64,000 nt of DNA from Streptomyces sp. MST-110588 (GCF_022695595.1 NZ_CP074380.1:496001-560000); one strand, 5' to 3'; positions 53,429 through 63,305 are shown, counted from the stretch's first letter. The notes: a model not told the origin generated them from the sequence alone. Made by a program: numbers and translations.

Positions 53429-54249
53429 TTCACTGCCCTCCGCGGCGGCTTGCCCGCCAGCCACTCCGGCGCCCGGGAGGGCTTGTCCTCGGTACGTTCC
53501 CCCAGAACGATGTGCTCGTCGACCGTCGCGGCGCGCGCGAGCAGCGTGCTCACATAGGCGCGGCGCAGCTCGTCCGGGGAGTCAAAACCCGGCTCGTCCA
53601 CCAGCCACTCGTCAGGGACCTCGGCCGTGACCTCGGTCAGCAGCTCCTCGGTGATCCGCGGCGCGAACTCGGCCGCTGCCGCCGCCAGGTCCGGGGCGAA
53701 GGACGCCAGGACGTGGTCGGAGGCGTTGTAGGGCCTGGTGGCCGCGCTGGCGGCGGCGGGCCAGTTGTGGTGCCAGATCATCGTGGCACCGTGGTCGATC
53801 AGCCACAGCTCACCGTGCCACACCAAGAGGTTGGGGTTGCGCCAGGAACGGTCGACGTTGTTGATGAGCGCGTCGAACCACACCACCCGGCCGGCCTCGC
53901 GTGAGGACACCTCAAAGGCGAGGGGGTCAAAACCGAGCGACCCGGGAAGGTAGTCCATCCCCAGGTTGAGCCCGCCGCTGGCCTTCAGAAGCTCCTGCAC
54001 CTCCTGGTCCGGCTCGCTCAGCCCGATGACCGGATCGAGCTGTATACGGACCAGATCCGGCACCCGCAGCCCGAGCCGACGGCCCAGCTCGCCACAGATG
54101 ACCTCGGCGACCAGGGTCTTGCGGCCCTGCCCGGCACCCGTAAATTTCATGACATACGTGCCCAGGTCATCGGCCTCGACGATGCCGGGGAGCGACCCGC
54201 CCTCACGCAAAGGCGTGACGTAACGAGTAGCAGTCACCTCTGGAAGCAT
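53425..54249 (-). CDS. HipA-like kinase family protein
   Basis: 274 residues from the ATG at 54249 (the frame extends to 54294). Protein-kinase-like HipA fold: ATP-binding lysine in YVMKFTGAGQG, WFDALINNVDRSWRNPNLLVW (catalytic loop with Asp and the metal-binding Asn residues), and WLIDHGATMI (DHG metal motif). HipA-family kinases phosphorylate tRNA-bound synthetases or other targets in toxin-antitoxin modules; smaller HipA-like versions paired with DUF3037 occur outside classic hipBA. No hipB-like antitoxin is adjacent; the DUF3037 gene overlaps its end. Confidence 0.82.
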   Translation of the reverse strand: MLPEVTATRYVTPLREGGSLPGIVEADDLGTYVMKFTGAGQGRKTLVAEVICGELGRRLGLRVPDLVRIQLDPVIGLSEPDQEVQELLKASGGLNLGMDYLPGSLGFDPLAFEVSSREAGRVVWFDALINNVDRSWRNPNLLVWHGELWLIDHGATMIWHHNWPAAASAATRPYNASDHVLASFAPDLAAAAAEFAPRITEELLTEVTAEVPDEWLVDEPGFDSPDELRRAYVSTLLARAATVDEHIVLGERTEDKPSRAPEWLAGKPPRRAVK

Positions 54250-54725
54250 TACCCCAGGCCCCGCAGCTCGCTTGCCTTGCAATCCATGATCCACTCCAAA
54301 AGAGTACTCCTGGGGAACCGGCCGCGATCAGCCCTGGGGAGAATCTGGGGAGTTTCGACCGGCACGCCGATCCCCTTTCCTCCCGTTCCTCCCGAGCAGC
54401 CCGTCGATGGCAGTGCGCCCCTTGCTTCCGGTTTCTTGCTTCCGGCCTCCGGCACGAAGTGAGCATAATAACTGAGCGTGATCGCCGGTGAGCAATGACC
54501 GAGCCACCGCGCCGAAGTCACCACGGACTCACCTGCCTCCAGCATCATCGGGGCATAGGTGTGCCGCAGCACACGGAAGCCGTCTTTCGACGCAGTCAGC
54601 GACCGCTTCCGCCTGTGGCAGGGCTGCCGAAGCGGGTCGGGGATGCCGCCGCCGTACACCGCAACAGCCTGCCCGTTGCGGTATCCGAGCCCGAACCGGC
54701 CTTGTCGCCGCCTCGGGCGGAACAA
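54249..54725 (-). pseudogene. tyrosine recombinase (phage-type integrase) remnant
   Basis: Minus-strand frame with only the C-terminal half of the catalytic domain: RVLRHTYAPMMLEAGESVVTSARWLGHCSPAITLSYYAHFVPEAGSK, containing the R-H-x-x-Y box and the distal GH…Y nucleophile region. The preceding N-terminal part (DNA-binding and first catalytic Arg) is missing and the upstream residues do not resemble an integrase, so it is a degraded relic of an integrated element. Confidence 0.7.
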
Positions 54726-54801
54726 GAGGGCTTATGTCTTTCACGGCACCGTCACGGTCGCCGCCCTTCGTCTCGGGCTCCGACCGTAACCCGTCGGACG
54801 C

Positions 54802-55374
54802 TCACCGGCCGGTGCGGCGCTGGTAGTAGGCGTATGTCACCAGTCCCAGCAACGGGCCCCAGGCGAGCAACGGCAGATAGCAGGCCGTCAGGACGACTTC
54901 TTCGACCTGCGTGTGGCCGGAGGGGAACCCTTCAAAGAAGATGCTGAGGAAGAAGTAGTACACGACGCCCATGGACGCGAGGGCACCCAGCGCGGCCGGG
55001 AGCACCGCGGCGAGTGGGCGCACAGTGCGTCCGCCCAGCAGCGGGACCCATCGCGGCAGCACCTCTCCCCAAGGCTGGATCAACCCTAGGGTGAGCAACC
55101 CGAGCCCCTCGGAGACCGCGAAGAGCACGATCAGATACAGGTCGAGCCCGGGACCATGCTCCCGTGCCTCAGCGGTGCCGAAGCCCGGGATGGCCAGCAT
55201 CACGCCCATCCGCCACAGCCCCGACGGCAGAATGACGAACGGCACAGCGTGCGCCGCGATCCGCGCCCAGCGCGGCACGTCCAACGACGAAGACCCGGTA
55301 GTGGGAGCGGGTGCGAAGTTCTCTTGCTCAGTCACCGCTTCATGCTTTCCAAGTCCTCCTTCCGGCACATCCAT
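54802..55374 (-). CDS. multi-helix membrane protein of unknown function
   Basis: 190 residues from the ATG at 55374; an in-frame GTG at 55335 is an alternative. Four hydrophobic helices (HAVPFVILPSGLWRMGVMLA, LIVLFAVSEGLGLLTLGLI, RPLAAVLPAALGALASMGVVYYFFL, TACYLPLLAWGPLLGLVTYAYY). I recognise no family. It lies between the integrase and transposase remnants. Confidence 0.6.
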   Translation of the reverse strand: MDVPEGGLGKHEAVTEQENFAPAPTTGSSSLDVPRWARIAAHAVPFVILPSGLWRMGVMLAIPGFGTAEAREHGPGLDLYLIVLFAVSEGLGLLTLGLIQPWGEVLPRWVPLLGGRTVRPLAAVLPAALGALASMGVVYYFFLSIFFEGFPSGHTQVEEVVLTACYLPLLAWGPLLGLVTYAYYQRRTGR

Positions 55375-55569
55375 CCAGCGAAGCAGTACCGCTCAGCCGA
55401 GCGGCGGAGAAGCATATCCTCAAGAAGGATCAGTTGGCGGCGCGACCTACCGGACACTCCCTGACTCGAACACCTCACGACCGCCCGCCTCTGCCCGGCC
55501 TTGCCACAGCCATCCGCGAGGACCGGTCCGCGATCGTGCAGGGCATCACTACACCGTTCAACTCCGGTG

Positions 55570-56128
55570 TCAACGAACGAGGGTCGGATCACCGACCTGA
55601 AGCTTCAGAAATGGATCACGGCCGGCCGCGCGGGAGTCCCGCTGCTCCGCCACCGAGTCGTCGTCCCAGGCGTCGTTGCGGTTGCTGGGCAGCGGCCGGG
55701 CGACGGCGACGGCGAGTCGGTGGTCGGCGTCGAGGACGACCTGGCGATTGGTGGAGTATCGGTAGGCCTTGGACTGCTCGGCGATGGTGTGGTCGCGGGC
55801 GAGGACCAGGGTGCCGTCGGCGATCAGCACGGTGTCCTTGCGGAACCGCTGGCAAGACTGCGAGGCGAGCGCGGGTCCGAGGTGGTCGGTGATGTGGTCG
55901 GCGGCCGACTTGGACACGCCGAACCGCACGGCCAGTTGACGCCGAGGCAGGTTTGTTGCCAGTACGCGGCGACCAGGAGCACGCGGACTTCCAGCAGCAG
56001 GCTCCAAAGGCCGGCCCGTGCGCACCGGATCGGCGCCCGCACGCCGCAACGCGGTGATCAGCTTGCTGAACTGCCGTGGGTTCAGACCGGTGAACGGGGC
56101 TGTCCAGGACGGACAGGACCGTCCTTAA
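55570..56128 (-). pseudogene. IS5-type transposase, frameshifted and truncated
   Basis: Pieces of a DDE transposase are spread over two frames: FTGLNPRQFSKLITALRRAGADPVRTGR, WSLLLEVRVLLVAAYWQQT, then LPRRQLAVRFGVSKSAADHITDHLGPAL and KDTVLIADGTLVLARDHTIAEQSKAYRYSTNRQVVLDADHRLAVAVARPLPSNRNDAWDD. The helix-turn-helix and first catalytic Asp region (IADGTLV) are visible; two compensating frameshifts and the missing 3' third make it inactive. No terminal inverted repeats seen. Confidence 0.7.
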
Positions 56129-56253
56129 CGGTGAACGGCGGCAGGGGCGGTGGAATGGGCAGCCCAGCCGTTGGGCAGCGGAATTCTCCCCTGGAGAGAA
56201 GAGTTCACTGCTTTGTTCAGAAGCGTGGGGCTGCGGTTACCAGGACGAAGCCT

Positions 56254-57233
56254 TTAGCTGCCGCGCAGAGCGTCCCGGATTGCGTCGAGTGCCTCATCGT
56301 ACTCGTTGCGCGCATCGTATAGGCCATCGAAGACATCGCTCCACGCGGCTGACTGAGCGGCTTGGGGGTCGGCGAGTCGAGTGAGGTCGCCTCTCTCAAG
56401 CCTTGAGCCTCCAAGTAATGCAAGTCAAAGGCGATGCCACCAGATGGGACGCCGTCCGGGTACGCAACGCCAAGCCCTTGACAAACGCCGTAGGCTTCGA
56501 CTCCCGCCAGAAAGGAAGGAGTCTCCAGATATGTGTCCAACTGGCCCGCAAGTGCCGCATGAACCGGTGCTGTCCGCTTCATGTAGACGGCTGTTTCGGG
56601 GGGTGTCCTGCCTTGGAGCCAAGAAGTGACGAGTACCTGGACCATGGTGCTGTAACTCTGCGGCGACAGGGGAAAGTCCCGGCGCGCTGCACGATGAGCT
56701 GCCTCGCTCACGAAGCGAACAAATGCCGAATCTTCCGTTGGCGCGTGCGGGTCCGTCTCGGTGGCGATCACATCGGGAACAGCCGCGGCAAGGCTCCACA
56801 AGTCGGATCGTGGGACCGATAGGCCCACTGATTCGAGAGCCAATGCCCACGCGTCGATCGGTATTCGGCGTTCTTCCAGGGCCGCCAGGACAGCGATCGA
56901 TTGAGTAAAGGTTGCTGCTGGGAGGGCATGCCGTGTGGGGATGCGCAGCCATTCTCCTTCCAGGGTGTCGGCTTCAGCAGTGATCTGCACAGTCGCCCCG
57001 ACTTCCGCGGACAGCAGAGGCTTGACTTCATGTGTGATGCGGAGCGGCTCGGAGGAGGTGAGTGGGGGGCCGGCCCACTGAACATGGTCCAGGTGAATGA
57101 CGCCTGGCGAAGCGGCCGTCGCCTCTTTGGCCGCGCGCAGCCTCTCGTGTGCGAGCGAATGTACGGCCTCGGCCGACTTCGGACGCGCAGGATACGCAAG
57201 ATGCGCAAGACGTGTACAAGCCGAGGAGACCAC
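56254..57233 (-). CDS. hypothetical protein with 3' frameshift
   Basis: About 326 residues when repaired: the open frame ends RE…, but adding one base near 56400 (CAAGGCCTTGAG) yields GLERGDLTRLADPQAAQSAAWSDVFDGLYDARNEYDEALDAIRDALRGS and a stop at 56254-56256, a much more plausible helical C-terminus. The start GTG at 57233 is uncertain. The N-terminal and middle parts (LDHVQWAGPPLTSSEPLRITHEVKP, ALALESVGLSVPRSDLWSLAAAVPDVIAT) are alpha/beta but I recognise no family. It abuts the transposase remnants. Confidence 0.5.
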
Positions 57234-57276
57234 GTCGATCAGTACGACGGACGACGGCCGTCTCCTCTTGCTCCTC

Positions 57277-58422
57277 TCAGTCCTCGGCGAGCAAGCCGGG
57301 TGCGGTGGCCGTGGCGGGAAGGGAACGCGGACGGCCGGTCGTCAGGCGGCGCATGCAAGGCCGTTCGATGAGGGTGTGGAGCAGCCAGGCCGCTGCCAGG
57401 GCCACCGGGAAGGCGACGCACGCGACCCAGTAGGCGTTCCCCAGGCCGTCCGCGTAATACAGGAGAGCCGCGATGACCGTGGCATGCTCCAGGTAGAAGG
57501 CGTAGGAGAGGTCGCCGAGGAAGACCGCGCCCGGTGTCCGTAGCAGGGACCGTCTGCCTTGTGTGTCCAGCGCCGCTGTCGCCCTGATCAGGAGGGCGAC
57601 GGGGACCACCGTGGCCGCGGCCGGCAGGAACGGCGCGGGAAGCACCGCCACGCCCAGGAAGAGGGCCGCGCACAGCAGCCCGGCCGATGCGGTGACTCCG
57701 ACCCGGACGCGGAATCCATTCATGTGCATCCGGGCGAGGACCATCCCCAGCAGGAACTCGGGCAGCCGGCACGGAGGGAACATGTACACGAGCGCCATCT
57801 GCGTCATCGACACTTTGCCGGGCAGCGGACCGTGTTCGAGGAGAGGTCCGTCGATGCCCAGCATGCTCAGCGGCACCGCCCAGACCGCCACCGCGGCGAT
57901 CAGGGCCGCGGCCGGGAGCCCCTTCGTACGGATCCGTGTCACCAGTGGCAGCAGCAACGGAAAGAGCAGGTAGAACAGCAGCTCGCAGGTGAGCGACCAG
58001 GCGACGCTGTTGCCCGCCAGCCCGAATCCCGGCAGTGGGATCAGGGTGTGCACCAGAAGGGCGTTGGCCAGGTCGCCCAGGACCGTGGGGTGGACGCCGT
58101 GTGTCGGCATTCCGATGCCCCGAACGAGCACCATGATCGTCGCCCAGACGACCAGGTGGTTCGGATAGATCTTGACGATCCGCCGGCGCCAGAAGCCTCG
58201 TACGGTGTCCGTCTCGCGCGCCGAAAGAGTCAGCACGAACCCGCTGAGAACGAAGAAGACCGAGACGCAGACCGGACCGAGCAGGAAGAGGACCGGGCTG
58301 GGCCAGGTGCCCGTCCGTGCGGCCTCCGAAGTCGCCACGTGGCAGACGAACACGCCGAACGCGGCGACGAACCGCAGACCGGTCAGGGAGGGCAACCGCA
58401 CGAATGCGGCCGGCGGGGGCAT
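57277..58422 (-). CDS. acyltransferase family 3 membrane protein
   Basis: 381 residues, about ten hydrophobic helices. Family motifs: PSLTGLRFVAAFGVFVCHVAT (near the N-terminus, the conserved R-x2-A…H) and VSVFFVLSGFVLTLS, then WSLTCELLFYLLFPLLL. Acyltransferase-3 proteins O-acylate sugars of cell-surface polymers or small molecules (OafA/NodX type). Start ATG 58422. It precedes the divergent 59-64 kb operon; membership is unproven. Confidence 0.88.
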   Translation of the reverse strand: MPPPAAFVRLPSLTGLRFVAAFGVFVCHVATSEAARTGTWPSPVLFLLGPVCVSVFFVLSGFVLTLSARETDTVRGFWRRRIVKIYPNHLVVWATIMVLVRGIGMPTHGVHPTVLGDLANALLVHTLIPLPGFGLAGNSVAWSLTCELLFYLLFPLLLPLVTRIRTKGLPAAALIAAVAVWAVPLSMLGIDGPLLEHGPLPGKVSMTQMALVYMFPPCRLPEFLLGMVLARMHMNGFRVRVGVTASAGLLCAALFLGVAVLPAPFLPAAATVVPVALLIRATAALDTQGRRSLLRTPGAVFLGDLSYAFYLEHATVIAALLYYADGLGNAYWVACVAFPVALAAAWLLHTLIERPCMRRLTTGRPRSLPATATAPGLLAED

Positions 58423-59111
58423 GGCCAGGTTGCTCCTCGTACGTCTGCGGACATCACGGGCCCACTGTCTGAACGCGGCCCCGTCCGCCCGCCCGACCCG
58501 CGCGGCGACTCACCCCATCGAGGTGAAGCACAGGACCGAATGGCTGCCTTCGCCGACGCCAGGAACAGCGCTGCGAGTCCATGCCATGGGCGTGTCGCCG
58601 GGTCGAGGCGCCGCGTTCGGCATTCGGTAGGACGCTCTCAACTGGCTGCCCCGTTCTCGGGCTGATAGACCGGTAATCGCTTGCAGCGCCCGGCCCTGCC
58701 CGGAGGGAGCACGCGTGGCCCGGAAGCCGCTGCGGCACGTCCTGGTGCGCTGCGGGACACGGCCGCTGCGGGACACGGCCATCGGGTGATCCGTCGGCTG
58801 TCCCGTTCGCTCGTCGGATGCGGAATGCGCGGCAGTTCGGCGTCGGTCGGTGCCGGGCCGGCCGGCTCACCGCATTGCTCGACGCATGGGTGCCGGCGCG
58901 CGGTCGCGCGCCGGATCTGTACGAGCCGGTACCGGCGCCGGCCGACAGCGCTTTGTGTCCTGCCTTCGTACCTCGCCGCACGCGAGACGGCCGTGCCTGT
59001 CTCCCTGTGCCCTATGCCTGCTTTCCGCGGCTCCCAGCGGGAAGCGCCCGATGTGCCGCCCATCCGGTGGTACGCCCTGTGACCGTTCGTCCGAGAAAGG
59101 ATGTGATTCCC
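58423..59111. other. 689-base gap between acyltransferase and the WD-repeat operon
   Basis: No coding frame is convincing. The only short ORF with a good ribosome site is the 14-residue one just after it. Promoters for both divergent units lie here. Confidence 0.45.
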
Positions 59112-59156
59112 ATGCGCAAGCCAGTTCGCCGCGACCCGTGGCCCTGGATCAGTTGA
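59112..59156 (+). CDS. 14-residue ORF upstream of the WD-repeat operon
   Basis: ATG at 59112 with GAAAGG nine bases upstream encodes MRKPVRRDPWPWIS and a stop. It is very Arg/Trp rich; the WPW pair is striking. It could be a leader peptide for attenuation or a tiny RiPP-like precursor, or chance. A possible hairpin (GCCGAC/GTCGGC, near 59175-59190) follows. Confidence 0.3.
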   Translation: MRKPVRRDPWPWIS

Positions 59157-59311
59157 TCCGCCCAAGGGCGCCGTGCCGACTCGACGGTCGGCGCGCGCTG
59201 CCTTCTGATCGGCGGTCGCCGTCTATGGGCGAGGTTTCCTCAATTGCCTTCTCCCATGGTACGGCGACCGCCGTACCCGCCTGCCCCACCTGGAAGGAAC
59301 GCCGATCCGGC

Positions 59312-61231
59312 ATGAGCCTCACGGAACGCATCACTCGTATCGTCAACCAACCGGGTCGCGGTCTGCTCGCCGCCGACGCGCTCGGCAACGTACATCTGCT
59401 GGACACCGGCCTGAAGGTGCTGACCTCGTCCGGGGCCACGTCCCGCGCGCAGGTACCGGCCGGCGACCCCGTCTTCGCCATCACCGTGGCCGGACGGTGG
59501 ATCATCACCAGAGACAAGCTCGGCACCATTTCCCGCTGGGACGCGACCACGCTGCGGCTGGTCGACAGGCTGGATGCCGCCGCCACCTGTGACCGGGCTC
59601 CTTTGATGGACGGCGAGGAGCCGTCGCCCACCATGGTCCGCGGGATCGGCGTGTGGAACGGAAAGGTTTACCTCAGCAACGGCTACTTCCAGCTCGTCGT
59701 GCTGGATCTGGACACCTTCGCGGTGGAGCACATCCAGCAGTGGAACCCCCCGTTCTCCCGGCTCGAATGGTTCTGCACCGACGCCCCGGGCGTCCAGGCC
59801 GTCTCCGACCGCAACGGCCGGGTCTACATCGGCTCGCTCGACGACCTGGACTTTCCCGTCGTGAGCCAGGTCGACAGCTCCAACATCCACCGCCTGCTCT
59901 ACGACAGCCGCCACCACCGGTTCTGGGCCACTCTGGACGGCGGTACGGGAGCGGACCGGGCCATCCGTAACGGCGTGGCCACGGTCGGGCTGGACGGACA
60001 GGTCCTGGAACGGTCGCTGTTCGCACGCAACGATGTCGAGGCACTGGCATTGTCCCCCGACTTTTCCAAGGCCTATGTCGGCGGGTTCGACGGTGAGCTG
60101 CTCATTTTCGACAACACCGCACCGGAGCTGCGTATCGCCAAGCGCGTCACCGGTTTCAGCCATCAGATCTTCGACATCGCCGTCGACGACAACGGCGCCG
60201 TCCACGTTCTCAGCCAGGACGGGGAGATCGCCACGTTCGACCCCGACGGCGCCTTTCTCAACCGGCTCGATTACGCGCGGCAGAGCGCTTGGGACATCCG
60301 CCCGGTACCGGGTGGGCGCGGACGGTTCGCCGTGGCGACGGACGACGGAGCCGCTTTCGTCGACGTGGTGGAACCGTGCCCGGGCCACCCCGCCCTGCGT
60401 CTTTCCGCACACGATACGGACGGGGCGGGCTTCACCCGCCGCATCCTGCCGACCGAGGACGGCTGGTTCGGCATCGCCTGGCCTCGTGAGGTACTGCGGA
60501 CCGAGGGTGAGCGCCGCGCCTGGACCGTACAGATGCCCGACATCGTCCACACGCTGGCCCTTTCTCCCGACGGCACCCGGCTGCTCGTCGCATGCAACGC
60601 CGGCGGCATCGAGCTGGACGCCGAAACCGGACAGGAGACCGGCCGGATCACCGACCTGCCGGCTTCCGCCTGGGTGAGCGGCTATCTCGCGGACGGGCGG
60701 AGGTTGCTGGGCAGCCGCAACGGCCTGCTGCGCGCCTATGACGCCGCCGGGGAAGTGACCTGGGAGATCGATCTCGGCGGTTATCCCAAGCGACTCGACG
60801 TATTCGGCGACCGGATCCGTGTAACCGGTGCCGGGGGTGTAAAGGAATATCTCGTCGACGAGCAGAAGGCGGACCGTCAGTTCGTCGAGCTCTTCGACAA
60901 TACCGTGGAGTGTGCCACCCTGATCGACGGCACATTGTGCGCCGTCTCCTACGGTATGCAGCTTGGCGCCTTCGACTACGAGACGGGTGAGCTCGTGGGA
61001 TTCGCCGAGGATCTGCCCGACTACTCCAAGAGCATCGCTTCCTTCCACGACTCCACCGGTGCGCCTGTCGTCGTCGTCGGCGGCCGTAGCGGCTTTCTGC
61101 GCCTGTACCGTCTGGACCGCTCGACACCTCAACAGGTCTTGCATCCCCTGCGCGAGCTGTGGCTGCCGCGGACCCCCGCCTGCGGGGACTTCCAGGTGAA
61201 GGTGGAAGCCGACGGCGCGGGCGTCCGATGA
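59312..61231 (+). CDS. large WD40/PQQ-like beta-propeller protein
   Basis: 639 residues from the ATG at 59312; a GGAAGGA lies about 13 bases upstream (an ATG at 59225 would add 29 residues). Repeated beta-propeller blades built on patterns such as VEALALSPDFSKAYVGGFDGELLIFD, VHTLALSPDGTRLLVACNAGGIELD and SGYLADGRRLLGSRNGLLRAYDAAG, each a four-stranded WD-like unit. No catalytic motif is visible. Its stop overlaps the MFS start (ATGA), and GCHII and a second WD protein follow, reminiscent of the WD-repeat protein in toxoflavin-type clusters. Confidence 0.78.
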   Translation: MSLTERITRIVNQPGRGLLAADALGNVHLLDTGLKVLTSSGATSRAQVPAGDPVFAITVAGRWIITRDKLGTISRWDATTLRLVDRLDAAATCDRAPLMDGEEPSPTMVRGIGVWNGKVYLSNGYFQLVVLDLDTFAVEHIQQWNPPFSRLEWFCTDAPGVQAVSDRNGRVYIGSLDDLDFPVVSQVDSSNIHRLLYDSRHHRFWATLDGGTGADRAIRNGVATVGLDGQVLERSLFARNDVEALALSPDFSKAYVGGFDGELLIFDNTAPELRIAKRVTGFSHQIFDIAVDDNGAVHVLSQDGEIATFDPDGAFLNRLDYARQSAWDIRPVPGGRGRFAVATDDGAAFVDVVEPCPGHPALRLSAHDTDGAGFTRRILPTEDGWFGIAWPREVLRTEGERRAWTVQMPDIVHTLALSPDGTRLLVACNAGGIELDAETGQETGRITDLPASAWVSGYLADGRRLLGSRNGLLRAYDAAGEVTWEIDLGGYPKRLDVFGDRIRVTGAGGVKEYLVDEQKADRQFVELFDNTVECATLIDGTLCAVSYGMQLGAFDYETGELVGFAEDLPDYSKSIASFHDSTGAPVVVVGGRSGFLRLYRLDRSTPQQVLHPLRELWLPRTPACGDFQVKVEADGAGVR

Positions 61232-62550
61232 CCGGTGACGAAGCAGGCGGCGGCGCCTTGGACGCAGCCGGCGCCTGCACCGCCGAGGCCGTGGAACCCT
61301 CACCCCTACGTGACCGCAGGTTCCGCATCTTCGCCACCGGGAACGCGCTGAACAACGTGGGTGAGGCCGTTTACGCCACCGTGCTGCCCCTCATGGTCTA
61401 CGACCTGACCGGATCTCTCGCGGCGATGTCCTTGCTGGCCGCGGCCATCCCGCTGAGCCTGGTCGCCGGACCGTGGCTCGGCTCCGCGGCGGACCGCTGG
61501 GGACCGCGGGTCCTCGTGGTACCCGGACTGCTGGTCCAAGCGACGGGCGCCGTCATCATGAACCTCGGTGTGACGGCCGGTCATGCTCCGACATGGTTGC
61601 TGTTCGGGTGCGCCTTCCTGATCGCCCTGGGCGGCTCGGCGTACCTGACCGGCTGGGTCACCGGCGTACCGGGCATGTTCCCCGACTGCAAGGTCCGCGC
61701 TCGCGGAACGTTGAACAGCATCTTCTTCGCCACCACCGTGGCCGGCCCGCTCCTGATCACGGCAACCCTGCCGTGGATCGGCTACACCGGCCTGCTGTGG
61801 CTGAACGCCATGACCTTCGCGGCACCCATCGCCGTATGGGCGATGGGAATCCACCCCCCGCGCAAACAGCCGGTGCCTGCGGCGCGGCCCCGGGCCGGAC
61901 GCGGCGTACGGGAGGGGTGGCGGGCCATCACCTCGGACCCGCGCATGCTGACCATCACGGTCGTCCATGTCGTACTGGCACTGCTGTGCGGCACCGGCCT
62001 GCAGACGCTGCTCGTCTACGACCTGCGGCACTCCTGGCACGTGTCCGGCGCCACGTCCTCGGCAGTGATCCTGGCAGCCAACGCCTGCATGCTGCTGGGC
62101 AACCTGCTGGTGGCCCAGCGTGCCACCTTCCGCCCGCACCTGTCACTGACACTCGGCACCGGCCTGCGGGCCCTGACGCTGTTCCTCCTCGTCGCACCGC
62201 TGTGGCCCGTCTTCGTAGGGGCCATGGCTCTCGGGGCCCTGGGGCAGGGAGCCGTTCTGAGCACCATGGTGATGATGCGCGTCAAGTACGTCTCTGCAGA
62301 GGTACTGGGACGCTCCTCCGGGCTGCTCTCCCTGCTCGCAGGAGGCGCGGCTCTGCTCTCCCCCGTCCTGACCCCTGCCCTCAGTCACGCACTCGGCGTC
62401 CGCGGGGCACTCCTCGTACTGGGCCTGCTGTCGCTGAGCACACTGTTCTACCTGCGCCACACCTGGCGGGCCTGGGAAGGCGCCGACCGGGCCGTGCCGA
62501 CCGGCGCCTGTCCCGCCACCGCGAACGCCACCGCCGGAGGAGGGGCATGA
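61228..62550 (+). CDS. MFS transporter in the WD/GCHII operon
   Basis: 440 residues. Twelve-helix MFS protein: FATGNALNNVGEAVYATVLPLMVYDLTGSLAAMSLLAAAIPLSLVAGPWLGSAADRWGPRV, with the loop 2-3 motif GSAADRWGPRVL, and later helices VVLALLCGTGLQTLLVYDL, SSAVILAANACMLLGNLLVAQ. Likely exports the cluster's small molecule and gives self-resistance (inference). ATGA overlaps at both ends (61228-61231 and 62547-62550) show tight coupling. Confidence 0.88.
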   Translation: MTGDEAGGGALDAAGACTAEAVEPSPLRDRRFRIFATGNALNNVGEAVYATVLPLMVYDLTGSLAAMSLLAAAIPLSLVAGPWLGSAADRWGPRVLVVPGLLVQATGAVIMNLGVTAGHAPTWLLFGCAFLIALGGSAYLTGWVTGVPGMFPDCKVRARGTLNSIFFATTVAGPLLITATLPWIGYTGLLWLNAMTFAAPIAVWAMGIHPPRKQPVPAARPRAGRGVREGWRAITSDPRMLTITVVHVVLALLCGTGLQTLLVYDLRHSWHVSGATSSAVILAANACMLLGNLLVAQRATFRPHLSLTLGTGLRALTLFLLVAPLWPVFVGAMALGALGQGAVLSTMVMMRVKYVSAEVLGRSSGLLSLLAGGAALLSPVLTPALSHALGVRGALLVLGLLSLSTLFYLRHTWRAWEGADRAVPTGACPATANATAGGGA

Positions 62551-63305
62551 CCGGCACAGCACCGAGCAGCCACTCCGCGGCGACGGCCCCCGGCCCGGAC
62601 ACGCAACCGCGTACGCCTCCGGCAGCGCCGGCTCCGCCTGCCCCGCCTGTCCCGCCTGTCCCGCCGACCGCGCCGGCGAAGGAGCAGGGCAGGGTCGACG
62701 CATACATCCGCACGGCCGTACCGGTGTCGCTGCGCTGTGGTGAGCGCACCCACCAAGCCACCCTGACCACCTTTCACAACCTCATGGACGCACGTGAGCA
62801 CCTCGCCGTGCTACTCGGCCGGCCCCGTACGTCCGTCCCCTTGGTGCGGCTGCATTCGGAATGTCTCACCGGTGACGTGTTCGGCTCCGAGCGCTGCGAC
62901 TGCGGAGCGCAACTGGACGAGTCGCTGGCCCAGATCGCCACGGTCGGCGGGGTGCTGCTGTATCTGCGGCAGGAAGGCCGGGGCATCGGCCTGTACAACA
63001 AGCTCGACGCCTACCGTCTACAGGACCGCGGGCTGGACACGTACGCCGCCAACCGGGCGCTGGGCCTGGAGGCCGACGCCCGGGACTACACCGCGGCGGC
63101 TCAGATGCTTCTCGCGCTGGGACACCGCGAGATCGATCTGCTCACCAACAACCCCGACAAGAGACACCAACTGGAACGCAACGGCATCAGTGTCCGCTGC
63201 ATGGTGCCCACCATGGTCCATCTGACGGCACAGAACTCGGCTTACCTCAAGGCGAAGGCGACCATCACCGCACACACGCTTTCGCTGGAAGGACTGCATA
63301 AATGA
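62547..63305 (+). CDS. GTP cyclohydrolase II
   Basis: 252 residues. Opens GTP to 2,5-diamino-6-ribosylamino-4(3H)-pyrimidinone phosphate, the first step of riboflavin and of 7-azapteridine antibiotics. Core: RLHSECLTGDVFGSERCDCGAQLDESL (three zinc-binding Cys), YLRQEGRGIGLYNKLDAYRLQDRGLDTYAANRALG, LLTNNPDKRHQLERNGISV. The DHBP-synthase domain of ribBA-type enzymes is absent. A Pro-rich low-complexity N-terminus of about 45 residues is unusual. In operon, start overlaps the MFS stop; a housekeeping riboflavin copy is likely elsewhere. Confidence 0.92.
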   Translation: MTGTAPSSHSAATAPGPDTQPRTPPAAPAPPAPPVPPVPPTAPAKEQGRVDAYIRTAVPVSLRCGERTHQATLTTFHNLMDAREHLAVLLGRPRTSVPLVRLHSECLTGDVFGSERCDCGAQLDESLAQIATVGGVLLYLRQEGRGIGLYNKLDAYRLQDRGLDTYAANRALGLEADARDYTAAAQMLLALGHREIDLLTNNPDKRHQLERNGISVRCMVPTMVHLTAQNSAYLKAKATITAHTLSLEGLHK

